Origin: Chloroflexota bacterium
GTDB lineage: Bacteria > Chloroflexota > Dormibacteria > Dormibacterales > Dormibacteraceae
Direction of reading: 5' to 3'
DNA length: 6,738 nt
Assembly (NCBI GenBank): GCA_005880755.1
Contig: VBGV01000133.1
Coordinates: 1 to 6,738 of the forward strand
Of the stretch, positions 1 through 6,738 are shown piece after piece (the first letter of the stretch is position 1; each line of letters opens with the position of its first letter). The notes beneath the pieces were generated by a model. It did no database searches. It was not told the DNA's origin and saw only the letters and a list, made by a program, of their open reading frames with translations. Position numbers and translations under genes: made by a program.

Positions 1-1046
1 TGGGAGGCGATGCTCATCCCCGCCTACTTCCTGCTGTGGCTGTACGGCGAGGGCGCGCGGCCGGGATGGGCGGCGCTGAAGTTCGTGCTCTACACCCTCG
101 CGGGATCGCTCTTGATGCTGGTCGGCGTCATCGGCGAGTACGTCGTCACCGGCAAGCAGACATTCGACCTGTCGAAGCTCGCCACGCTCGCGCCATCGCC
201 GGGGATGCAGTTCGGGCTGTTCTTCGTCTTCGCCCTGGCCTTCGCGATCAAGACCCCCCTCTTCCCCTTCCACAGCTGGCTGCCCGACGCGTACAGCGCG
301 GCCCCGATCCCGATGCTGATCACGTTCGCCGGCGTGATGGGCAAGGCGGGCGCCTACGGCTTCCTACGCATCGCGGTGCCCCTGTTCCCACAGCCCGTCG
401 ACTGGTGGGACTGGCGCTGGGTCATCCCGGTGCTTGCGGTGGCGGCGATCATCTGGGGCGCGCTGATGGCGCTCGTCCAGGACGACATGAAGCTGCTCGT
501 GTCCTACTCGAGCATCAGCCACATGGGCTTCATCGTGCTCGGCATCTTCGCCTTCAACGTCCAGGGCCAGCAGGGGGCTGTCTTGCAGATGGTCAACCAC
601 GGGATCATCATCGCCGCGCTATTCCTGATCGTCGGCTGGATCGCCGCCTACACCGGCATCAGGGATAGGTCCGCCATCGCCGGCCTGGCGCTACGCATGC
701 CCGTGATGGCGGGCGTTTTCGCCGTGGTCACGTTGGCGGCGCTCGGGCTGCCCGGGCTGAACAGCTTCGTCGGCGAGTTCATGACCCTGCTCGGCGCCTG
801 GCAGCGCGCCCCGCTATTGGCCGTGTTCGGCGCCATCGGCCTGGTGCTGGCGCCCGTCTACATGCTCCGGCTGTTCCAGGGCGTGACCCAGGGGGCGCCG
901 ATGGGGCCTGTGCCGAGGTCGGACATTCGGGCGGCGCAGGTGCTCGTGCTGGCGCCTCTGATCGCCGTCATGTTTGCGATCGGCTGGTACCCGAACGCCT
1001 TGACGCAGCTGATGACGTCGCTCGGCCAGGCGGGGCTGTACAAGTA

Positions 1047-1047
<1 letters not shown>
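1..1047 (+). CDS. nuoM: NADH-quinone oxidoreductase subunit M, 5' end missing
   Basis: This is an antiporter-like, proton-translocating membrane subunit of respiratory complex I. The reading frame is open from base 1 (Trp-Glu-Ala-Met), so the ATG at 10 is internal. 348 residues are present, and about 140-150 N-terminal residues of a usual ~500-residue NuoM lie outside the window. The charged residues known to matter for E. coli NuoM all have counterparts: the TM5 glutamate in WEAML (window residue 2, like Glu144), the TM7 lysine in FAIKTPLFPFHSWLPDA (residue 84, like Lys234), the TM8 lysine in DDMKLLVSYSSISHMGF (residue 164, like Lys265), and the TM12 glutamate in FVGEF (residue 259, like Glu407). 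The remainder is repeated hydrophobic membrane helices. The stop TAG at 1045-1047 overlaps the nuoN start. HSWLPDAYSAAP and SYSSISHMGF favour NuoM over NuoL or Mrp antiporter homologues, and nuoN follows directly. Identification is secure. Confidence 0.96.
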
Positions 1048-2527
<1,480 letters not shown>

Positions 2528-2531
<4 letters not shown>

Positions 2532-3973
2532 CCGAACCAGGTCGCCAGTGCTCGAGGCAGCGCTGGGTCCGTGAGGTCTCCCGCCCAGGCGACATGCCCG
2601 TCGGGTCGGATCAACACGGCGGGAGGCGCAGCGATCTCGCCAAGGACCGGGAGCTCCCATGCGCCATCGTGCGTGGCGTCGACCAACCGGACTCGATTCG
2701 TCCAAGGAGAGATGTCGAAACCGCCGGGTTCACCGACGTTGAGGAGGACGGGCCGGGCGTCGTGCAGCAGGGTGAAGACGCGCGTGGGACCGTCCGCGGT
2801 GTCCAGGTCGAGGTCGGGCATACGGCGTCCGAGCAGCGGGTGTCCCTCTCCGAGGTCGTAGTGGATGTCGAGGCCGGAGATCATCCCGGCGAATCGCCTG
2901 CGGGGCTCTTCCATGGTGAGGAGCTCGGCGATGATGTCGCTCAACGTCTTGACGTAGTCGTTGGGGTTGATAAGCAAGGTCTGCGCGATGGTGTTGCGGA
3001 GCACGCGGGCGGCGACCGGGTGGCGCTCGGCGTGGTAGGTATCCAGGAGCCTGTCCGGTGATGTCCCGTTGACGACCTGGGCCAGCTTCCACCCCAGGTT
3101 CACCGCATCCTGCACCCCGGTGTTGAGGCCCTGTCCACCCACCGGGTAATGGACGTGTGCGGCGTCACCGGCCAGCAGGACGCGCCCGGCCCGGTAGGTC
3201 GCGGCCTGTCGCGCCATGTCGGTGAACCGGGTGAGCGAGGTGGGACTGTGAACTCCGTAGTCGGTACCCCAGACGGCGACGAGCGCCTCGCTCAGATCGC
3301 GCAGGGTGGGCTCACTGGTGTGTCCGACCTGGCGTTCGGTCACCAGGACCCCCACCAGCCCACCCTCCAGCTTGCTGAACGCATGGCGACCCAGGGCGTC
3401 GTCGTGCACGCCCCATTGCGGCTCCTCGGCCAGGTGGACCTCGGCGATCAGGGTGCTCGTCGTCGGCTCCCATCCGGGGAACTCGATGCCGGCCGCCTTG
3501 CGGACCACGCTGCGCCCTCCGTCGCACCCGACGAGGTAGTCCGCCCGCAGGGACGTGCCGTCGGACAGCTGCACGTCGACGCCGGTAGCGTCCTGCACGA
3601 ATCCGGTCACGTCACGTTCGCGATGGATCGGCACCTCGAGCTCGTCGACCCAGCCGGCCAGGATGCGCTCGAAGTCTTTCTGCAACAGCGCCAGCCCGTA
3701 TGGGTGCCGGGTGGGAAAGCCGCTGATGTCCAGGCGGGTGCCGGCGAACCCCGCGACCTGCGCCACCTGCCCCTCCGACAGGAACCGATCGGCGATACCA
3801 CGCTGGTCGAGCACCTCGATCGTGCGCGAATGCAGACCGCGTGAGCGCGAGCCGGTGAGGTCCTGGCCGGCTCGCCGCTCGACGATGGCGACGTCGACGC
3901 CAGCCAGGCGCAGCTCACCGGCGAGCATCAGGCCGGTCGGGCCGGCGCCCACGACAATCACGTCGGCGTCCAT
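2528..3973 (-). CDS. rox: FAD-dependent aromatic monooxygenase, rifampicin monooxygenase (Rox)-like
   Basis: This is a class A flavoprotein monooxygenase (PHBH fold, FAD_binding_3 family) of 481 residues. The order of motifs is: GAGPTG Rossmann FAD loop at 9-14, ribose-contacting Glu32, SRSRGLHSRTIEVLDQRG at 42-59, the DG motif CDGGRSVVR at 150-158, the GD motif LLAGDAAHVHYPVGGQGLN at 267-284, and a thioredoxin-like C-terminal domain from about 385 ending in RPDGHVAWAG and WFG. Segments such as DYGVHSPTSLTRF and YDLGEGHPLLGRR match my memory of Nocardia rifampicin monooxygenase (RIFMO/Rox, about 470-480 residues). That enzyme uses NADPH and O2 to hydroxylate the rifamycin naphthoquinone and inactivate the drug. 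The ATG at 3973 has a good SD, and a 19-bp palindrome lies 58 nt upstream. It stands alone, convergent with nuoN. The alternative is another polyketide or aromatic hydroxylase of the PgaE/TcmG type. The family call is firm, but the substrate and symbol are inference. Confidence 0.82.
2545..2566 (+). terminator. Possible hairpin terminator for the nuo operon, inside the 3' end of the monooxygenase gene
   Basis: Arms CCAGTGCT (2545-2552) and AGCGCTGG (2559-2566) can form an eight-pair stem with one G-U wobble around a 6-base loop, starting 14 bases after the nuoN stop. There is no following T-tract, so it is not a classical intrinsic terminator. High-G+C bacteria often use such U-poor hairpins, or Rho. 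Because the two genes overlap at their stops, any nuo terminator must lie within the opposing coding sequence. Confidence 0.3.
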
Positions 3974-3979
3974 TACTCG

Positions 3980-3985
3980 TCTCCC
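3980..3985 (-). promoter_or_regulatory. Ribosome binding site of the monooxygenase
   Basis: On the minus strand GGGAGA ends six bases before the ATG at 3973 (GGGAGA-CGAGTA-ATG). This is a clear Shine-Dalgarno sequence at normal spacing. It fixes the start that gives the complete N-terminal FAD loop. It also shows that the gene is translated independently of the operon upstream. Confidence 0.75.
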
Positions 3986-4014
3986 ATTTCCGTAGGTTCT
4001 GGCTTCAGCGGGCG

Positions 4015-4045
4015 ATCATGCGGCACGACCCGGGGCTTGCCGCAA
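4015..4045 (-). promoter_or_regulatory. Candidate promoter of the monooxygenase overlapping the palindrome
   Basis: On the minus strand the centre of the palindrome supplies a -35-like TTGCGG (4045-4040). A -10-like CATGAT (4020-4015) follows after 19 bases, matching the consensus at four of six positions. The spacer is longer than the ideal 17. Transcription would start near 4008 and leave a leader of about 35 nt before the ATG at 3973. If this is right, the inverted repeat covers the -35 region, as expected for a regulatory element acting at initiation. This is a weak prediction from sequence alone. Confidence 0.35.
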
Positions 4046-4050
4046 GCCCC
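4032..4050 (-). promoter_or_regulatory. 19-bp perfect inverted repeat, candidate rifamycin-associated element (RAE)
   Basis: The minus strand reads GGGGCTTGCGGCAAGCCCC, two perfect 8-bp arms around a 3-base centre. It ends 58 nt before the start codon of the Rox-like monooxygenase. From memory, the RAE is a 19-bp inverted repeat upstream of rifamycin-inactivation and protection genes (rox, arr, rph, helR) in Actinobacteria and some Firmicutes. It is needed for rifamycin-inducible expression, and its form is very close to this one. The match of length, sequence pattern and downstream gene is what supports the call. The other reading is a terminator hairpin for the operon ending at 4086, but neither strand has a T-tract after the stem. 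The same bases could do both jobs. Confidence 0.6.
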
Positions 4051-4065
4051 CCTGTGCGGTATAGA
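4037..4065 (+). promoter_or_regulatory. Candidate plus-strand promoter leaving the palindrome outward
   Basis: On the plus strand TTGCCG (4037-4042) and TATAGA (4060-4065) are separated by exactly 17 bases, each matching the sigma-70 consensus at four of six positions. A purine-rich, SD-like GGAGAGGAG follows at 4074-4082, but no start codon lies at a usable distance and no plus-strand gene follows. Transcription would run antisense into the DUF1905/YdeI-like gene. It could be a chance match, an antisense promoter, or the remnant of a lost divergent gene. Confidence 0.3.
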
Positions 4066-4085
4066 TTGAAGGCGGAGAGGAGTCC

Positions 4086-4532
4086 CTAGGCCCGGAGCTT
4101 CTGGAGCGCGGCGTCGAGGCGCCGCTCGCGGGTCCCAGGTTGCTTGGCCTCTTCGAGGCTTCGCGCGATCTCCTTCTTGTTCGTGTAGGAAAGCTTTTCC
4201 CAGGCCGCCGCAGCCTTCTTGTCCCCTGCCAGCACCTTCGCCAGGTCTGGCGGGACGTCGACGGTTCTGGGAGCCGTGTCCACCTCGAGCTCGACCGTGA
4301 TGGTGTCGCCGCGCTTGACGCCCGCGGCCTGCTGGATCGACTTCAGGACTCCCAGGCAGTAGGTTCCATCACCCATCGGCATCAATGAGCCGCGGTATGG
4401 GTGACCGGCGATCACGGCCTGGATCTTGGGCCGGCCTTTGAGACCCAGCTCCTCATGGAGCTTGCGAGGGACCAGGACGAATGTGCCGGTGCCGGTCGGG
4501 TCGGGCTGGAGCACGGCCTTGAACGTCGCCAC
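4086..4532 (-). CDS. DUF1905 / YdeI-OmpD-associated family protein
   Basis: This is a small, soluble-looking protein of 148 residues with no signal peptide. Residues 3 to about 85 resemble DUF1905: TGTGTFVLVP at 13-22, GRPKIQAVIAGHPYRGSLMPM at 33-53, and YCLGVLKSIQQAAGVKRGDT at 58-77. Residues from about 88 to 145 resemble the YdeI/OmpD-associated (OmdA) domain: TAPRTVDVPPDL, then AWEKLSYTNKKEIARSLEEAK and RERRLDAALQKLR. The two domains are commonly fused at this size. The family has been linked by name to bacteriocin protection, but its biochemical role is unclear. The GTG at 4532 was chosen because the DUF1905 homology begins at once after it, 11 nt after the stop of the hydrolase gene. The frame stays open far upstream, but that part is the shadow of the hydrolase gene. 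No strong SD is visible, so translation is probably coupled. It is the last gene of the operon. Confidence 0.85.
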   Translation of the reverse strand: MATFKAVLQPDPTGTGTFVLVPRKLHEELGLKGRPKIQAVIAGHPYRGSLMPMGDGTYCLGVLKSIQQAAGVKRGDTITVELEVDTAPRTVDVPPDLAKVLAGDKKAAAAWEKLSYTNKKEIARSLEEAKQPGTRERRLDAALQKLRA

Positions 4533-4543
4533 GGGTCGAGATT

Positions 4544-5932
4544 CTAGGCCGGGATCGCCGAGCCCTTGGCGAAGGGACGCGGGTGCGGCGCCGGCGTGAA
4601 CGCGGCGAAAGAAGGCTGGAGCGCGAATCCGAAAAACTGGTTGGCGGCGGCCCCCTGGGCCAGGGCGGCGGCGTTCAACGCCTCTGGCTGCAGCGCGGCG
4701 TCGTCCCACCGGCCCGAGTCGAGCCGACGCAGCAAGACCCCGAGCGCAGCAATCGTCTCGGCGGCCGAAAACGTGCAGTGTCCCGCGCGGTGGACGAACA
4801 GCTGGCGCAGCATCTCGCTCTTGCCCGCCGCGCCCACCACCTGCGCGTAAGCGCTCTCGTTCGGGGGAACGACCAGGCCGTCGCCCGTCGTGTGCATCGA
4901 AAGGGTCGGCACGCTGAGGCCCCCGTCGAAGCTGATGAATCGTTCGAGATAAGCAGCGGCGTTGGCGTCGGCCTTGATGTTCGCGCCCGCGTTCAGCGAT
5001 CGCACGTCCCTCTGGAGGTCGAGACCCGCCTGGGAATAAAGCGCCTGGACTTCGTTCCGATCGGGCGAGCTCGCCAGCAGTGCGCCGTAGTCCACCCCCG
5101 TGTTCCAGGACGGATTGCCACCCGCTCGATGCTCCAGCTCTTTGCGGTAGCGAAAGGCGAAGTTGAAATCGACCCGCGATTCCCACTCGATCTGCGCGAG
5201 CACGCGCCCGGAGTAATCGGCCTCCGCCGGCTCGGGTAGACGGGGGTCGAACCAGCCGGGGAGATCGGTGAGGGCCGCCACCAGCCCCAGCCGCGCCCTG
5301 CCCTGCGGGCTGACAGCCGCGGCGTTCAGGACCTGGTCCGCGAGCTGCCCGTTCGCGTCGGGATCCGTGATGTGGACGAGCTGCAGCGCCGAAGTGGGTG
5401 CGAGGAGCGTCTTGAATGCGTAGGCCGCGTCCAGCTCGGAGTTCCACGTCGCGATTCCGCCCGCGAGCACCCCGCACAGCGGCATCGCGCCGGCAAATCG
5501 AGCGGGGTGCAGCTGGACCAGGCCGGCGGTGATGATCCCGCCCAGGGAGCCACCCCAGGCGATCACGCGCTTCGGTTTTCCGATTCTCTTCTCGAAGAAA
5601 TCGAGCAGCGCGATCTGGTCCTTGAGCGCATCCTCGATCGCCCAGCCGGTCGAGGCGTAGGCGGATCCCGCAATCGCGTAGTGATGGTCGAGCAGCCAGG
5701 TCCGAGCCGCGGCGAATGGCGCCGCCACCGCGCCGTTCGCGCCGCCCGGGGCCACGTAACCGTGACTGAAAAGGAAGAGGGTCTGATTCCACTTGGCGGG
5801 CACCACAATCTCGTAGGCCGCGGCGCCGATCTTGCCGGTCCGGTCGGTTGGACTCGGAGTCGTCGGCGCAGGCGCGGACTGCGAGCATGCGGCAACCAAC
5901 GCGAGGAGCACCACCAGGGCCAGGGTTCGCAT
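4544..5932 (-). CDS. Secreted lipoprotein alpha/beta-hydrolase
   Basis: This is a putative membrane-anchored extracytoplasmic esterase or peptidase-like hydrolase of 462 residues. It begins with a short lipoprotein signal (Arg2, hydrophobic core, then LVAAC with the lipobox cysteine at 16). A Ser/Pro/Thr-rich linker covers about 17-30. The catalytic fold shows an oxyanion-type LFSHG at 54-58 and the nucleophile elbow GGSLG at 127-131 (Ser129). The likely acid is Asp351 in HTTGDGLVVPP, and the likely histidine is His385 in RAGHCTFS. The mature protein has only two cysteines after the lipid anchor, Cys153 and Cys386. Cys386 sits next to the catalytic histidine. The ATG at 5932 is preceded by GAGGA at good spacing and lies 11 nt after the SDR stop, so the two are probably co-transcribed. 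The substrate is unknown. The C-terminal ~50 residues (Ala/Pro-rich) lie beyond the triad. Confidence 0.85.
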   Translation of the reverse strand: MRTLALVVLLALVAACSQSAPAPTTPSPTDRTGKIGAAAYEIVVPAKWNQTLFLFSHGYVAPGGANGAVAAPFAAARTWLLDHHYAIAGSAYASTGWAIEDALKDQIALLDFFEKRIGKPKRVIAWGGSLGGIITAGLVQLHPARFAGAMPLCGVLAGGIATWNSELDAAYAFKTLLAPTSALQLVHITDPDANGQLADQVLNAAAVSPQGRARLGLVAALTDLPGWFDPRLPEPAEADYSGRVLAQIEWESRVDFNFAFRYRKELEHRAGGNPSWNTGVDYGALLASSPDRNEVQALYSQAGLDLQRDVRSLNAGANIKADANAAAYLERFISFDGGLSVPTLSMHTTGDGLVVPPNESAYAQVVGAAGKSEMLRQLFVHRAGHCTFSAAETIAALGVLLRRLDSGRWDDAALQPEALNAAALAQGAAANQFFGFALQPSFAAFTPAPHPRPFAKGSAIPA

Positions 5933-5937
5933 CCGTG

Positions 5938-5942
5938 TCCTC
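5938..5942 (-). promoter_or_regulatory. Ribosome binding site of the lipoprotein hydrolase
   Basis: On the minus strand GAGGA ends five bases before the ATG at 5932, in the context TGA-CGAGGACACGG-ATG. It sits entirely in the 11-nt gap after the SDR stop codon. It decides the start, because this ATG also gives a proper lipoprotein signal with the cysteine at 16. Confidence 0.7.
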
Positions 5943-5943
5943 G

Positions 5944-6699
5944 TCAGATGTTGGACCTCGACTGGCCGCCGTCGACGTTGATGCAGGCGCCGGTGAGCAG
6001 GCTGGCCTGTGTTGAGCAGACGAACGCGACCACGTTCGCGACCTCATCGACGGTGCCGAAGCGGCCCATCGGCATCTCGTTTCTGACGAACTCCGCGATG
6101 CCTTGTGGATCGGCTTGCTGCCGGCGGTGCCATCCGCCGCCTTCCCACAAAATCGAGCCCGGCGCCACGGCGTTGACCGTGACTCCTTTTGATGCGACCT
6201 CTCTGGCGAGCGACTTGACCATGCTGATCTCGGCGGCCTTGGCCGCGTTGTAGGCGGGCGCTCCGCCGGCCTCGCGGCCCCACACCGACGTGATGACCAC
6301 GATGCGGCCCCAACCGTTTTTCAGCATTCCGGGCAGGACTCGCTTGGTCATGCGGGCGCTGACGACGACGTTGCCTTCGAATGCCCTTTCGAATTCCTTG
6401 TGCCCGGTGTCGCTCCACGAACTGCCTGCCCGTGCGCCGAAGTTGTTGACGAGGATCTCGATGGGCCCGAGCTTGGCCTCGGTTTCCTCGACCGATCTCT
6501 TGCAGCCATCTTCGGTCAAGACGTCGGCGGCGACGCCGAATCCATCTATCTCATCGGCCACGCGTTTGACATCGGCTTCGGTGCGGGCCACGACCGACAC
6601 GCGCGCGCCTTCGCGGGCCAGCGCCAGCGCGATGCCGAGACCGATGCCCTTGGTCGCGCCGGTGACCAGCGCCACCTTGCCCTCGATGCCGAAGTCCAT
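5944..6699 (-). CDS. SDR family NAD(P)-dependent oxidoreductase (FabG-like)
   Basis: This is a classical short-chain dehydrogenase/reductase, 251 residues, full length for the family and probably cytosolic. The cofactor loop TGATKGIG is at 13-20. Arg39 in VVARTE at the end of beta-2 suggests a preference for NADP(H). The NNAG-type motif appears as NNFG at 85-88. The catalytic set is Asn110, Ser138 and YNAAK (Tyr150, Lys154). The C-terminal part has VNAVAPGSI, MGRFGTVDEVANVVAFVCS and TGACINVDGG, which are typical of FabG-like enzymes and glucose dehydrogenase-like SDRs. A tryptophan- and glycine-rich loop (ILWEGGGWHRRQQ, about 183-195) forms the variable substrate lid, but the substrate cannot be named. 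The ATG at 6699 gives the family-typical N-terminus, and AGGA lies about 10 nt upstream. It is the first visible gene of the three-gene minus-strand operon. Confidence 0.92.
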   Translation of the reverse strand: MDFGIEGKVALVTGATKGIGLGIALALAREGARVSVVARTEADVKRVADEIDGFGVAADVLTEDGCKRSVEETEAKLGPIEILVNNFGARAGSSWSDTGHKEFERAFEGNVVVSARMTKRVLPGMLKNGWGRIVVITSVWGREAGGAPAYNAAKAAEISMVKSLAREVASKGVTVNAVAPGSILWEGGGWHRRQQADPQGIAEFVRNEMPMGRFGTVDEVANVVAFVCSTQASLLTGACINVDGGQSRSNI

Positions 6700-6738
6700 G
6701 CTTCGCGCATCCTAGACAGGTGCTGCCGCCGACTGCGA
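6700..6738 (-). other. Upstream region of the SDR operon, cut by the window edge
   Basis: Thirty-nine bases upstream of the SDR start are present. They hold a weak SD-like AGGA (6713-6710 on the minus strand) and one CTAG (6712-6715). I see no convincing -10 or -35 pair. Whether the operon begins here or continues to a further upstream gene cannot be told. Confidence 0.4.

Noticed and set aside
4032..4050. Classical intrinsic terminator for the minus-strand operon
   Set aside because: The stem is strong and 35 bases after the stop at 4086, but no T-run follows on either strand. The exact 19-bp form and the Rox-like gene downstream fit a regulatory element better. A dual role is not excluded.
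4140..4388. Plus-strand 82-codon frame downstream of the outward promoter candidate
   Set aside because: It lies antisense to the conserved DUF1905 coding region, starts about 70 bases after the expected transcript start, has no SD at proper spacing and shows no known motif.
4533..6047. Very long in-frame upstream extension of the DUF1905/YdeI-like gene on the minus strand (about 500 further codons)
   Set aside because: It runs through the hydrolase gene in another frame and is Arg/Gly/Ala-rich low-information sequence with no domain. Homology begins only at the GTG at 4532. Long open shadow frames are common at this G+C content.

Overview
The window is a G+C-rich bacterial chromosomal segment (roughly two-thirds G+C by eye) with dense coding, GTG as well as ATG starts, and no sign of phage, IS or CRISPR. 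It carries the end of a respiratory complex I operon (nuoM-nuoN) on the plus strand, then four genes on the minus strand. The high G+C and the protein flavour fit Actinomycetota or another high-G+C soil lineage such as Chloroflexota or Candidatus Dormibacterota. I cannot decide between these from 6.7 kb.

Layout. 1-1047: nuoM without its 5' end. 1047-2531: complete nuoN, coupled to nuoM by a TAGTG stop/start overlap. 2528-3973 (minus): a class A FAD monooxygenase that resembles the rifampicin monooxygenase Rox/RIFMO. It converges on nuoN so tightly that both stop codons lie in one CTAG. 3974-4085: the only real intergenic gap. It holds a perfect 19-bp inverted repeat with the size, sequence pattern and position I remember for the rifamycin-associated element (RAE) upstream of rifamycin-inactivation genes. 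4086-6699 (minus): an apparent three-gene operon transcribed toward the monooxygenase, in the order SDR oxidoreductase, secreted lipoprotein alpha/beta-hydrolase, small DUF1905/YdeI-like protein. It has 11-nt gaps at both junctions.

How the genes work together. NuoM and NuoN are proton-pumping membrane subunits of NADH:quinone oxidoreductase, and all the key charged residues that can be checked are present. The monooxygenase with its palindrome reads as a self-contained, possibly rifamycin-inducible antibiotic-inactivation unit lodged between the nuo operon and an unrelated operon. The SDR-hydrolase-YdeI operon has no pathway I can name.

The most interesting point is the RAE-like palindrome paired with a Rox-like gene. 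The RAE match rests on memory of the motif and needs a direct comparison. No entirely new system is evident.
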